A stretch of 64,000 nucleotides of DNA. Origin: an uncultured Eggerthella sp. (GTDB lineage Bacteria > Actinomycetota > Coriobacteriia > Coriobacteriales > Eggerthellaceae). The translations under genes were made by a program, and so were the position numbers. Where the stretch lies: the NCBI GenBank assembly GCA_900542265.1, contig UQML01000003.1, positions 31,492 through 95,491 of the forward strand. The letters are read 5' to 3'. Under the pieces are notes generated by a model that was not told the origin of the DNA, ran no database searches, and was given only the letters and a program-made list of their open reading frames with translations. Shown in pieces: positions 1 through 8,709 of this stretch (position 1 is the stretch's first letter; the number at the start of each line of letters is the position of its first letter).

Positions 1-171
1 ATCTTTTGCGTCGCGCACATCATTCGCTTCGTCAGTATGTTCGGTGTCATAACGAGAAAGCTTAGGGCGAGTTCGTTCTAAATGTACATGTTTAACGCTT
101 TCTTTAGGACGATTACGTTTTTTGCGATGAGGCTGATTATTAGCCTGTGTGTTTGTTGTTTGTTCTGACAT
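1..171 (-). CDS. Probable ribonuclease J, N-terminal fragment (runs off window)
   Basis: Only the first 57 codons are present; the frame is open to base 1. The ATG at 171 follows an AAGGAA ribosome site. The visible part is a hydrophilic, basic and disordered-looking segment (MSEQTTNTQANNQ..., then HRKKRNR and KLSRYD), with no catalytic motif in view. The RNase J call is inferred from position: in mycobacteria and relatives RNase J follows dapA in the pnp, M16 peptidase, dapB, dapA cluster seen here, and actinobacterial RNase J often carries a basic N-terminal extension. The metallo-beta-lactamase HxHxDH motif should lie just left of base 1. Another RNA-binding protein is possible. Confidence 0.55.
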   Translation of the reverse strand, partial: MSEQTTNTQANNQPHRKKRNRPKESVKHVHLERTRPKLSRYDTEHTDEANDVRDAKD

Positions 172-190
172 TACATTCCTTACAATAGCT

Positions 191-240
191 AAAACCCTCC
201 AAAAACCAGAATCATTTCTGATTACGCATTGAAGGGTTTT
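191..240. other. Nested inverted repeats between dapA and the next gene
   Basis: AAAACCCT (191-198) pairs with AGGGTTTT (233-240) and encloses a smaller perfect hairpin, CAGAA (207-211) with TTCTG (216-220). It fills the gap between the dapA stop and the downstream ribosome site. It could be a weak terminator or a processing/attenuation structure; the T run is short, so function is uncertain. Confidence 0.3.
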
Positions 241-274
241 GTTGATTACAACGTGTTATTTTCAAAAAAGCACT

Positions 275-1174
275 TTACGAGAGAACCCCCACCTGTTGCA
301 TAACGCTTTTAAGCTCACGTGATTGTTCAGGTGTTGCATTGACAAGGGGAAGACGAACTCCTCCAACCGTGAAGCCCAAAAGATTGAGAGCTTCTTTAAC
401 CATGATGGGATTAGAGGTAACAAAGAGCTCGTCCATTAATGGTAATAACGCATCATGGGCTTTTTTTGCAGCCGAAAAATCTTGTGCAGCACAAAGATCA
501 GTAATCTCTTTCATGCGTGCAGGAGCTACATTTCCAATGGTAGAAATAACACCTGCTGCGCCTAGTTTCATCATGTCATAGGTAAGAGCATCATCACCAG
601 AATAGACATCAAAACCTTGAGGAGCATTATCGATAATAGCGCGAACTTGGTCTAAATTTCCACTTGCTTCTTTAATAGCAACAATATTTTCGCAATCATT
701 TGCCAAACGAAGTGTAGTTTCTGGAGTCATGTTAATCACACAACGACCAGGAATGTTATAGAGAACGCAAGGAAGATCTACCGATTGAGCAATGGTCTTA
801 AAATGTTGGTAGAGACCTTCTTGAGGAGGCTTGTTATAGTACGGCACAACAAGCATAAAGCCATCAACGCCAAGCTTTTGTACATCTTGCGCAAAGTCAA
901 CAGTGTCAGCGGTACAATTGTCGCCCACATTGGCAATAATGGGAACCTGCCCTGAAACTTCAGAAACAACCGCTTCAAATAGTTTCATCTTTTGAGGATA
1001 AAAAACAGTTGGACTTTCCCCTGTTGTACCATTGATGACGAGCGCATCCGCTCCCCCTTCAACCAAACGGGCAGCAAGAGCGCGAGCCTGATTAAGGTCA
1101 AGTTCTAAATTTTCATCAAACGGGGTAACCATTGCTGGAATCATGCGACCAAAACGAGGTGCTGAATTTGGCAT
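275..1174 (-). CDS. dapA: 4-hydroxy-tetrahydrodipicolinate synthase
   Basis: Condenses pyruvate with aspartate semialdehyde, the first committed step of the diaminopimelate/lysine pathway, in the cytosol. The 299-residue length is normal. A class I aldolase TIM barrel is indicated by GTTGES (49-54), the catalytic tyrosine in LYNIPGR (Y139) and the Schiff-base lysine in AIKEASG (K168). The ATG is preceded by AGGAG at good spacing. It lies 91 bp downstream of dapB in the same direction, so the two probably share a transcript. In mycobacteria thyX sits between dapB and dapA; it is absent here. Confidence 0.97.
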   Translation of the reverse strand: MPNSAPRFGRMIPAMVTPFDENLELDLNQARALAARLVEGGADALVINGTTGESPTVFYPQKMKLFEAVVSEVSGQVPIIANVGDNCTADTVDFAQDVQKLGVDGFMLVVPYYNKPPQEGLYQHFKTIAQSVDLPCVLYNIPGRCVINMTPETTLRLANDCENIVAIKEASGNLDQVRAIIDNAPQGFDVYSGDDALTYDMMKLGAAGVISTIGNVAPARMKEITDLCAAQDFSAAKKAHDALLPLMDELFVTSNPIMVKEALNLLGFTVGGVRLPLVNATPEQSRELKSVMQQVGVLS

Positions 1175-1265
1175 GGTAGGTAACTCCTAACGTTTCATAA
1201 GTGAAATATACGGGCTGGTGTTAGTAAAACTTATTTCAGATGTATTGTATTACAAGTCAGCTTAC

Positions 1266-2030
1266 TTATGACATGAAGTTCTCTAAACCAACAATCAAAC
1301 CTGATCGAGAACCAACACTTCTAATACCCAGCAATACTCCTGGCATGTAAGAATTGCGATCCCACGAATCATGACGCAAGGTAAGTGTTTGCCCCATCGA
1401 TCCAAAAATTATTTCCTGACTTGCAACATAACCCATTGATCGTACAGAATGTACCGGCACTCCTTCTACAAGAGCACCACGAGCTCCTTCCATACCAGGC
1501 ATCTCTGTTTCACGACCTGGTGCATTTGATTCAAAATCACGTGCTTGAGCAATAATCTCTGCGGTTCGTACCGCCGTACCAGAAGGAGCATCTTTTTTAT
1601 TGCAATGGTGCAATTCGATGACCTCTGCTTCAGGGAAATACGGTGCAGCTGCTTTTGCAAACTCCATCATTAATACGGCCCCTGTTGTAAAGTTGGGTGC
1701 ATAAAATAGTGTTGTATTTGCAGGAGCTTTCGCAATAAGCGATTCGAGTATTTCATTGCTGAGTCCAGTTGTGCCGACAACGCAATCTACACCTGCAGCA
1801 AGGGCAACCTCAAGCGTCTTGGCAACCACATCCGGTTGAGTAAAGTCTACTAAGACATCAAAAGAGAGTGCGGCAAGAGCGTCTTCAACAGTAGGAAAGG
1901 TGGGAAAAGCTTCAGCCGTGACGCGAGGGTCAATGCCAGCTACAACTTCCATATCATCTGCTGCAGTTACGGCATCAACAACAGCACTACCCATTCGTCC
2001 ACCATATCCAGAAACTGCAACTGAAATCAT
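1266..2030 (-). CDS. dapB: 4-hydroxy-tetrahydrodipicolinate reductase
   Basis: Reduces the DapA product to tetrahydrodipicolinate using NAD(P)H, feeding diaminopimelate to cell wall and lysine synthesis. The N-terminal dinucleotide site is GYGGRMG (8-14). The catalytic and substrate loop ELHHCNKKDAPSGTA carries H141/H142, a lysine at 145-146 and D147. At 254 residues it is full length. An AAGGAG site precedes the ATG. It is followed by dapA and preceded by an M16 peptidase gene, the usual actinobacterial arrangement. Confidence 0.97.
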   Translation of the reverse strand: MISVAVSGYGGRMGSAVVDAVTAADDMEVVAGIDPRVTAEAFPTFPTVEDALAALSFDVLVDFTQPDVVAKTLEVALAAGVDCVVGTTGLSNEILESLIAKAPANTTLFYAPNFTTGAVLMMEFAKAAAPYFPEAEVIELHHCNKKDAPSGTAVRTAEIIAQARDFESNAPGRETEMPGMEGARGALVEGVPVHSVRSMGYVASQEIIFGSMGQTLTLRHDSWDRNSYMPGVLLGIRSVGSRSGLIVGLENFMS

Positions 2031-2088
2031 GCTTTATGCTCCTTGTCTTTTAGCCATTAAAAAACTGATTAAAATACACTTTTATTCA

Positions 2089-3339
2089 TTATCTTAATTG
2101 TAGGACTTCTTGTTCACTCGCTGGTGAGACAAGTGCTAAAAGGGGCTCTTTTGTCAGGTACGCTTGCGCTAAATCACGAATTGTGTTTGCATCAACCAAT
2201 CGATACTGTTCTATAAGTTCATCAAGTGAGTCTTGAGGTAAACCTAATGCCGCTCGTTTACCCAATCGATTCATATGTGCAGCAGATGTTTCAAATCCGA
2301 GAGCTAATTGGCCACAAATAAGATCGATATTTCTTTGTAGTTCTTCTTGAGGAACAAGTTCTTCGCTTATACGACGTAATTCAGCTTCTATCAATGTTTT
2401 TGCCTCAGCCACATTGGCAAGGCGTGTTCCTGCATACACACACCACAGCCCAGCCCCTTGATAAGCCGATTGAGTAGCAAAAATGCTATAGACCAATCCA
2501 CGCTTTTCGCGTACTTCTTGAAATAGACGTGATGACATTGAGCCGCCAAGCACCGAAGTCAAAACACTTCCCGCAAAACGACGTGGATCGCCTTGAGCAT
2601 ACCAGGGAAACCCATATACCAAATGAGCTTGCTCTATATCTTGAGTCTTAGTGACAAGCCCTGTTTGGTAGGCGGGTTCTACCAAATGACGGCTGGTGGT
2701 GAAACCAGTTTTCATAGGAGCAAAATACTGTTTTACCAGAGCTATCAGCTGTTCATGGTCCATATCTCCAGCACATGCCACAATAAGATTACCTGTGTGG
2801 TAATGCTCTTTATGGAAACGCACACAATCCGCATGTGTATAACTGCCGACACGCTCCTTGGTTCCCAAGATTGGCTTCCCGAGGGGCTGATCTTTTAGGA
2901 TTGATGAGGTAAACAATTCAAAAACTGCATCATCAGGAGTATCTTCGGAACGAACCAACTCCTCTATAACAACTTCGCGCTCAGTATCGATGGCTTCTTG
3001 CTCGAACGTTGAATTAATAACCATGTCAGAGAGGATTTCGAGCGCTTGTTCAATCTTGTCGTTAACAAAGCGCGCATAATAGCAGGTATATTCCTTGGAG
3101 GTAAAAGCATTGAGCTCAGCTCCCAACGCATCAAACTGCATGGAGATATCAAGGGGGGAACGCGTTGGTGTTCCTTTAAACATCATGTGTTCCATAAAAT
3201 GGGCAAGCCCTGCTTGATCAGCTTGTTCATCGCGAGATCCAACACAAAACCATAATCCCAAAGAAACAGTCCTGGTATGAGGCATGGATTCCGAGATGAT
3301 ACGTATTCCATTATCAAGCGTCGTTGTTTTGTAATTCAT
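2089..3339 (-). CDS. M16 family zinc metallopeptidase (pitrilysin/PepR-like)
   Basis: Single-unit M16B-type peptidase of 416 residues, related to processing peptidase beta subunits; substrate unknown. The inverted zinc motif is complete as HFMEH (47-51), with the third ligand in the conserved REVVIEE stretch (E126 or E127), about 75 residues later as the family requires. The C-terminal half contains the arginine-rich SMSSRLFQEVREKRGLVY signature. There is no signal peptide, so it is probably cytosolic. It sits between pnp and dapB, exactly where actinobacteria carry pepR. The start follows GGGAG, just downstream of a strong hairpin at 3354-3398. Confidence 0.93.
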   Translation of the reverse strand: MNYKTTTLDNGIRIISESMPHTRTVSLGLWFCVGSRDEQADQAGLAHFMEHMMFKGTPTRSPLDISMQFDALGAELNAFTSKEYTCYYARFVNDKIEQALEILSDMVINSTFEQEAIDTEREVVIEELVRSEDTPDDAVFELFTSSILKDQPLGKPILGTKERVGSYTHADCVRFHKEHYHTGNLIVACAGDMDHEQLIALVKQYFAPMKTGFTTSRHLVEPAYQTGLVTKTQDIEQAHLVYGFPWYAQGDPRRFAGSVLTSVLGGSMSSRLFQEVREKRGLVYSIFATQSAYQGAGLWCVYAGTRLANVAEAKTLIEAELRRISEELVPQEELQRNIDLICGQLALGFETSAAHMNRLGKRAALGLPQDSLDELIEQYRLVDANTIRDLAQAYLTKEPLLALVSPASEQEVLQLR

Positions 3340-3353
3340 AGTCTCCCTAACAA

Positions 3354-3398
3354 AAGAGCTTACGATAATCCATTAAGCATGTTTTATCATAAGCTCTT
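3354..3398 (-). terminator. Probable rho-independent terminator/attenuator before the M16 gene
   Basis: A 14-bp inverted repeat (3354-3367 with 3385-3398, one mismatch that is G-U in RNA) with a 17-nt loop. On the minus strand it is followed by CTCTTTTGTT. It lies downstream of the TSCPD gene and only about 15 nt before the M16 start, so it may end the pnp-TSCPD message or attenuate readthrough into M16-dapB-dapA. The U tract is short. Confidence 0.5.
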
Positions 3399-3439
3399 GC
3401 TCTTGTGTATGTGAGTGTTTTAAAAGTATAAGAAGGCGA

Positions 3440-3697
3440 TTAGTTTCCCTGCTCTAGCACCTCACGCAAAGCGCGAGAAAGCTGATCAGGACAAGAAGTG
3501 GCGCGAGGACCACAGGTGATACCTTCAAGCTTTGCAATAACCTCTTCTGCTGGTTGGCCTTCTACTAATGCAGCAATTCCTTTGAGATTACCATTACAAC
3601 CCGAGGTGAACACAATGTTGCTCACCTTTCCATCGACCATATCAAAAGAAATGCTTTTAGAACAAGTACCGCGCGTTGTATACGTATGCGATGTCAT
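3440..3697 (-). CDS. TSCPD-domain small protein (TIGR03905-like)
   Basis: 85-residue protein containing the cysteine pattern RGTCSKSI near residue 11, TSGCNGN near 32, and ITCGPRATSCPDQL near 62-74, which gives the TSCPD domain its name. The same fold forms the C-terminal metal-binding domain of some class II ribonucleotide reductases; free-standing versions have no established biochemical role. It starts with ATG behind GGAAGG, 24 bp downstream of pnp, so it is probably cotranscribed with pnp. A redox or metal-binding role is inference only. Confidence 0.85.
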   Translation of the reverse strand: MTSHTYTTRGTCSKSISFDMVDGKVSNIVFTSGCNGNLKGIAALVEGQPAEEVIAKLEGITCGPRATSCPDQLSRALREVLEQGN

Positions 3698-3721
3698 TGC
3701 TTTGCGCCTTCCAAATTACTC

Positions 3722-5896
3722 TTAACGATCATTATTACGGCGACGAGGTTTGCGATTTTCATGATGCGGTTTGCGATCAGCGCCATCATTATCATGACGA
3801 GGAGCGCTCGTTACATCAGGCTTATCAACGCGATCAAGGCTAATCTTGCCATTATCACCAATTTCGATTACTTCGACTTTGACAATATCGCCAATTTGCA
3901 AAACATCTTCAACCTTGCCCACACGACCATTTGCCATACGAGAAATGTGCAAGAGTCCGTCTTTTCCAGGAGTGAGTCGAACAAAAGCGCCGAAGTCTTT
4001 GATACCAACGACTTCACCATCATAAATTTCTCCCACTTCAGGAACTTTAACGATACCCAAAATTGCTGCCTTTGCTGCAGCGCCAGATTCGTTGTTCAGA
4101 GAAGCAATATGGACGGTACCATCCTCTTGAATCTCAATAGTCGCTCCTGTCTCTTCCTGAAGACCGCGAATGACCTTACCGCCAGAACCAATAACATCAC
4201 GAATCTTATCAACAGGAATATGAATAGTTTCAATGTGAGGCGCATAAGGAGAGATCTCATCGCGAGGAGCACCAATTGCTGCAAGCATATGTTCCATAAT
4301 AAAAGCGCGACCCTCACGAGCTTGTTTCAAAGCGCGTGCAAGGATGTCGACTGAAAGGCCTTTTGCCTTGTTGTCCATCTGCAAAGCCGTAATACCATGC
4401 TCAGTACCACAAACTTTAAAGTCCATGTCACCCAAGAAGTCTTCAAGACCTTGGATGTCAGAGAGGATAACAATATCATCGCCCTCTTTAATAAGACCCA
4501 TAGCAATACCCGCAACAGGAGCTTTAATAGGTACGCCAGCATCCATCAAAGCAAGTGTTGAACCGCAGGCAGATGCCATTGAAGATGAACCATTAGATTC
4601 AAGAATTTCAGATACAACACGAATTGCATAAGGGAACTCATCCTCAGAAGGGAGAACAGGTAACAAAGCGCGTTCCGCAAGAGCGCCATGGCCAATTTCA
4701 CGACGCTTAGGAGCACCCATGCGTCCTACCTCACCGGTTGAGTAAGGAGGGAAGTTGTATTGATGCATATAGCGCTTACCCTCTTGAGGATCAATAGTGT
4801 CAAGACGCTGCCATTCATTAAGCATGCCAAGGGTGCATATAGAAAGTGCCTGAGTTTGACCGCGCTGGAACAAACCAGAACCATGAACACGAGGAAGATA
4901 TCCTGCAACAATATGGAGCGGACGAATTTCAGTTGCAGTTCGTCCATCAGCACGTTCACCAGTTTCAATAACCATGGTGCGCATTGCATGCTTTTCTAAG
5001 CTCTTCAAAGCCGCGGCAATGTCAGCACCCCATGCAAGCAATTCTTCTTCACTAAATTCGGTTTCTTTAATGGTAGCTTTAAGTGCTTCAACTTTTGCCA
5101 TACGAGCATGCTTGTCAGCGTCTTTAAGAGCTGCGCTCATCTGGTCAAAGTAGGGTTCAATGCGCTCAGCAATTGAAGGATCAGCTACGTGAATAGGCCA
5201 CTCTTTAGGCTCAGGGTTTACACGTGCCAAAAATGCTGACTGCTTCTCGCAGAATGCTGCGATAGCTTCCTGGCCAAACGTCATGGCAGCAAGCATATCT
5301 TCTTCTGAAATCTCTTGAGCACCAGCTTCTACCATTGAAATGTAGTCAGCGGTGCCAGCGATAGTAAGTTCGAGATCAGAGTTCTCTTCCTCTTCATAGG
5401 TAGGATTAACAATGAACTCTCCTGTTTCGATGTTGCGTCCAATGCGCACACATGCAGCTGGACCATCAAAAGGAGCAGAAGCACACATAAGAGCAGCAGA
5501 TGCACCTGCAACAGAAATACAGTCAGGTGGATTTTCCCCATCGACAACTAAGGTCGTCGCAACAACGTGGACTTCTTGCTTGAAACCATCCACAAAACCA
5601 GGACGAATAGGGCGATCAATCATGCGGGCTGTCAAAATACCTTTATCTGAAGGTTTTGCTTCACGCTTCAAATAACTTCCTGGAATACGACCAACAGCAT
5701 ACATCTTTTCCATGAAATCAACGGTCAGAGGAAAGAAGTCGTAGTCTTTTTCCTGCTCAGAAATAACCGCTGTTACTAACACTGTGGTATCACCTTGGGT
5801 AACAACAACAGCGCCAGAAGCTTGCTTTGCAAGCTCACCAGTCGAGAGTGAATACTGTTTACCGTACAGCTCAAATGATTCGGTAATTTTTTCCAT
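3722..5896 (-). CDS. pnp: Polyribonucleotide nucleotidyltransferase (PNPase)
   Basis: Phosphorolytic 3'-5' exoribonuclease of mRNA decay and RNA quality control; the family works as a ring-shaped trimer. 724 residues: two RNase PH-like domains (about 10-215 and 310-530) around an alpha-helical linker, a KH domain with its GSGG loop (570-573), and an S1 domain (about 622-692). It ends in a basic, Arg/His/Asn-rich tail of about 30 residues. It follows rpsO, the common rpsO-pnp pairing, but a strong terminator and two further hairpins lie between them. The ribosome site is weak (purine-rich AAGAAA), compatible with leader-based control. Confidence 0.97.
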   Translation of the reverse strand: MEKITESFELYGKQYSLSTGELAKQASGAVVVTQGDTTVLVTAVISEQEKDYDFFPLTVDFMEKMYAVGRIPGSYLKREAKPSDKGILTARMIDRPIRPGFVDGFKQEVHVVATTLVVDGENPPDCISVAGASAALMCASAPFDGPAACVRIGRNIETGEFIVNPTYEEEENSDLELTIAGTADYISMVEAGAQEISEEDMLAAMTFGQEAIAAFCEKQSAFLARVNPEPKEWPIHVADPSIAERIEPYFDQMSAALKDADKHARMAKVEALKATIKETEFSEEELLAWGADIAAALKSLEKHAMRTMVIETGERADGRTATEIRPLHIVAGYLPRVHGSGLFQRGQTQALSICTLGMLNEWQRLDTIDPQEGKRYMHQYNFPPYSTGEVGRMGAPKRREIGHGALAERALLPVLPSEDEFPYAIRVVSEILESNGSSSMASACGSTLALMDAGVPIKAPVAGIAMGLIKEGDDIVILSDIQGLEDFLGDMDFKVCGTEHGITALQMDNKAKGLSVDILARALKQAREGRAFIMEHMLAAIGAPRDEISPYAPHIETIHIPVDKIRDVIGSGGKVIRGLQEETGATIEIQEDGTVHIASLNNESGAAAKAAILGIVKVPEVGEIYDGEVVGIKDFGAFVRLTPGKDGLLHISRMANGRVGKVEDVLQIGDIVKVEVIEIGDNGKISLDRVDKPDVTSAPRHDNDGADRKPHHENRKPRRRNNDR

Positions 5897-5916
5897 GATT
5901 TCTTTTCTTTCTCTTC

Positions 5917-5965
5917 TTTTATGCCGGATTGCATAAAAGCTTCTTTAGATTGAGCGTTCTCAATC
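5917..5965 (-). promoter_or_regulatory. Tandem hairpins in the pnp leader
   Basis: Two perfect stem-loops precede the pnp ATG: GATTGAG/CTCAATC (5948-5954, 5959-5965) and TTTTATGC/GCATAAAA (5917-5924, 5931-5938). The second ends about 20 nt before the start codon. In E. coli a leader hairpin is the target for PNPase autoregulation; a similar role here is inference. Confidence 0.4.
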
Positions 5966-6010
5966 AACGAGCAATAGGCGTCCCTTACGCTATCGACCGT
6001 GTTATAAGAC

Positions 6011-6040
6011 AAAAGCCCGCGATTTTTGGTGCGGGCTTTT
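6011..6040 (-). terminator. Rho-independent terminator of rpsO
   Basis: Perfect 10-bp stem, AAAAGCCCGC (6011-6020) with GCGGGCTTTT (6031-6040), and a 10-nt loop. It starts about 20 bases after the rpsO stop. The GC core followed by TTTT is a standard intrinsic terminator; some readthrough to pnp is possible. Confidence 0.8.
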
Positions 6041-6060
6041 AAGACTTACAAGCTATCAGA

Positions 6061-6348
6061 CTAGATGTTGTCGCGGATGCCAAGCTTTTTGATAAGTTCA
6101 CGATACTCATCAATATTGCGATCCTTGATGTACTTCAAAAGACCACGACGCTTACCAATGAGCATCATCAAACCACGACGAGTGTGATGGTCTTTGTGAT
6201 GTGACTTCAAGTGCTCGGTTAAGTTGCGAATACGCTCAGAGAGAATTGCAACTTGTACTTCTGCACTACCTGAGTCATGCTCATTTTTGCCAAACTCCTT
6301 GATGAGTTCTGCAGTGCGCTCTTTTGAAATAGAGTCTTTGTTAGCCAT
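6061..6348 (-). CDS. rpsO: 30S ribosomal protein S15
   Basis: Primary 16S rRNA-binding protein of the small-subunit platform. 95 residues against about 89 for the family. The conserved core is clear: HDSGSAEVQVA near 24-34, LTEHLKSHHKDHHTRRGL near 43-60, and the GKRRGLLKYI segment near 66-75. An AAGGTGG ribosome site precedes the ATG. It heads the rpsO-pnp group and is followed by a strong terminator. I found no convincing -35/-10 pair in the 216 bp upstream. Confidence 0.98.
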   Translation of the reverse strand: MANKDSISKERTAELIKEFGKNEHDSGSAEVQVAILSERIRNLTEHLKSHHKDHHTRRGLMMLIGKRRGLLKYIKDRNIDEYRELIKKLGIRDNI

Positions 6349-6564
6349 GTGTTTCCACCTTTCTTTTTGTCTTGTAACACTTCAAGCTGAGTTTTGCATG
6401 AAGGTGGTTCATAGCAAACTAAGCGAGAAGTTTGTACTGTGGGCTAACACAGCGACTATTAATGATACGAGTTTTGAAACAGGTGCGCAAGAAAAGTTTG
6501 GAGGTGTGTTGAATTAGTGAAGGTCACATCGACAAACGGTGTTAGTACCGTTATTTCTTTAGCA

Positions 6565-7356
6565 TTAAAGTGGATTTTGTAGCAAATACTCAAGCGAGTG
6601 GAGTTTTGTTTGAAGATGATTATCAATAAGCATCTTTTCTATCTGAATAAGCTCTCGCTGAAGTTGCGCATCAAGCTCAAAAGTTCTCACCGTATCGAAT
6701 GTGCTATAGAGAAGCGTTTGAAGCCACGTTATATCAGCTGCAGAAATGCTGATAGTTTCAAAGTTGCGCACGCATTGTTTACATACCGCTCCCCCTTCGA
6801 TACTCGAAAACGCAAGACGGGTATGATTTTGAAGAGCTTGTTCTATGGCGATGGGCTCACCGCATCCAATACATTCAATAAAGCTTGGCTTAAACCCACT
6901 AAAAGCAAGCCCTTTTAACAAATATGCAAGAGAAATCGTGCAATAAATCGAAGCCTTAAGCGGCGTATCTGACGTAGTTTCAATAGCAGCAAACGCAGCT
7001 CGGGTAAGTTCGAAAAGCTTCGGGTTAGGAAGATCTTCGACAGCGGCAATACAAGCAAATTCTGCAATAGGAGCGCTTCCTATAACTGCTGCATAATCAC
7101 GCCACAATGCTCCTGGAGAAGAAACTAAGCTGCATTCAGTAATGATATCAAGTGATTTACCCTCTACTAAAAGAGCGTGACATTCGTTTCCAATTTCAAG
7201 ACGAGAAGAAAGCGATGAGGTTGGTTTTCGAGCACCTTTAGCCACTGCTTTAAGTAAAGACCCATCGTTTGCTAACCCAGTAATAATAAGGTCGCTTTCT
7301 TTCAATTTCGTTTTTTTGCAGACTATAAAATCTGCACGATATGTTTTTGATGCCAT
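6565..7356 (-). CDS. recO: DNA repair protein RecO
   Basis: Recombination mediator that works with RecR to load RecA on SSB-coated single strands in RecFOR gap repair. 263 residues: N-terminal OB fold (about 5-80), then a helical domain with a zinc knuckle made by C162, C165, C192 and C195 (CIGC and CKQC). It lies directly downstream of era in the ybeY-dgkA-era-recO string found in many Gram-positive bacteria. The 216 bp between its stop and rpsO holds no other gene. Confidence 0.95.
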   Translation of the reverse strand: MASKTYRADFIVCKKTKLKESDLIITGLANDGSLLKAVAKGARKPTSSLSSRLEIGNECHALLVEGKSLDIITECSLVSSPGALWRDYAAVIGSAPIAEFACIAAVEDLPNPKLFELTRAAFAAIETTSDTPLKASIYCTISLAYLLKGLAFSGFKPSFIECIGCGEPIAIEQALQNHTRLAFSSIEGGAVCKQCVRNFETISISAADITWLQTLLYSTFDTVRTFELDAQLQRELIQIEKMLIDNHLQTKLHSLEYLLQNPL

Positions 7357-7413
7357 AGACTCAGCTACTTTTTACAACAAATACTTATGCGACTAAGAAC
7401 TTCTTAGAGCATA

Positions 7414-8319
7414 TTACGCACCTTCACCATAACCAAATCGGCGAATCTGATTAAGATCTCGACGCCAGTTTTTACGAACCTTGACATTGAGGTCAAGAAA
7501 CACTTTACAACCAAGAAGTATTTCAAGATCTTTGCGCGCAGCCGAGCCAATTTCTTTAATACAAGAGCCCCCCTTGCCAATAATAATACCCTTTTGTGAG
7601 TCTCGTTCGACATAAATGGTGGCAAAAATACTTTCAAGGTCTTTGCGCCGGTTGTAAGTCATGTCATCAACAACTACACCTACCGCATGGGGAACTTCAT
7701 CGTAGGCGTTATATAGAATCTTTTCTCGAATAAACTCCGCAATTAAAACTTCTATGGGTTGATCAGTTTCAGCATCAGCAGGAAACCATAGAGGTCCTTC
7801 AGGCAAAAATTGAGCAACCAGTGATAAAAATTCATCAATACCATCATGCTCTTTTGCAGAAAGCGCTACTTCACCATCCCAGTCTATATACTTTTGTGCA
7901 CGCGTGCGTTGTTCAGCAATAGTATCAGCATCAACCAGATCAATTTTGTTGATAACAAGGATCTTGGGGATACGAAGTGTTTTTATTTGATTAAGAACCC
8001 ATTCATCACCTTTACCTAAGGGCTGAGACGCATCAAGTAAAAAAGCAACAACATCTATACCTTCAAGAGATTTGAGAGCTGTTGTATTGAGTTCTTCTCC
8101 GAGCGCATCATGCGGTTTATGAACGCCAGGAGTATCAACGAGAATCATTTGATACGAATCAGTAGTGTAGATTGCCCTGAAGCGATGGCGTGTTGTTTGT
8201 GCTGTAGAGCTTGCTATAGCAAGCTTTTTACCCATGATGGCATTAAGAAGTGATGATTTGCCAGCATTTGGTCTGCCGAGAAAAGTTACAAAGCCAGAAT
8301 GAAATACATCCATAGTCAC
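7414..8319 (-). CDS. era: GTPase Era
   Basis: Ras-like GTPase needed for 16S rRNA 3'-end maturation and 30S assembly. All switches are visible: G1 GRPNAGKS (15-22), G3 DTPG (62-65), G4 NKID (124-127), and G5 SAKE near 156. The C-terminal KH domain carries the GKGGSCIKEIG loop. 301 residues, full length. The start is GTG behind GGAAGG with 7-nt spacing; an ATG three codons in is possible but further from that site. It is 12 bp downstream of dgkA. Confidence 0.97.
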   Translation of the reverse strand: MTMDVFHSGFVTFLGRPNAGKSSLLNAIMGKKLAIASSTAQTTRHRFRAIYTTDSYQMILVDTPGVHKPHDALGEELNTTALKSLEGIDVVAFLLDASQPLGKGDEWVLNQIKTLRIPKILVINKIDLVDADTIAEQRTRAQKYIDWDGEVALSAKEHDGIDEFLSLVAQFLPEGPLWFPADAETDQPIEVLIAEFIREKILYNAYDEVPHAVGVVVDDMTYNRRKDLESIFATIYVERDSQKGIIIGKGGSCIKEIGSAARKDLEILLGCKVFLDLNVKVRKNWRRDLNQIRRFGYGEGA

Positions 8320-8331
8320 TAATAAACCTTC

Positions 8332-8709
8332 CTAAAGAATAACGTCACAAAAGGCAGCTATTTTAGGGATGAAAATAATACATCCCACTATCAATGAGGC
8401 AACAGAAAAGAGCAGTACAGCACCCGCGGCACAATCCTTCGCATCTCGAGCAAGGTCATGATATGAATCTGTCACTAAGTCTACCGCTACTTCTAATGCC
8501 GTATTGCCAACCTCTCCGCCTAAAACGAGACTGATGCAGATAATGAGGGCAATCCATTCATGACTTGCAATATGAAAGACAAAGCCCAATATGACAGCAA
8601 GAATGCCTAAACAGAACTGAATTTTAAAGTTTCTACCCGAAAAACAAAGCATAACGCCACGAAAAGCGCAGCTAAAAGCATTTGCTACCGTAAATGAAGA
8701 CGGTTTCAT
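8332..8709 (-). CDS. dgkA: Diacylglycerol/undecaprenol kinase, DgkA family
   Basis: Small integral membrane kinase; Gram-positive members phosphorylate undecaprenol to recycle the cell-wall lipid carrier. About 125 residues with three hydrophobic helices and the family signature GGEVGNTALEVAVDLV followed by HDLARDAKDCAAGAV. I place the start at the ATG at 8709: it overlaps the ybeY stop as ATGA and has GGAAAG 10 nt upstream. An upstream TTG at 8727 would lie inside ybeY and lacks a site. It sits between ybeY and era, and is probably translationally coupled. Confidence 0.92.
   Translation of the reverse strand: MKPSSFTVANAFSCAFRGVMLCFSGRNFKIQFCLGILAVILGFVFHIASHEWIALIICISLVLGGEVGNTALEVAVDLVTDSYHDLARDAKDCAAGAVLLFSVASLIVGCIIFIPKIAAFCDVIL

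Noticed and set aside
3686..4354. 222-codon open frame on the plus strand
   Set aside because: Entirely antisense to pnp, which is certain; its composition is Asn/Ile/Thr-rich with no family resemblance, and it has no ribosome site.
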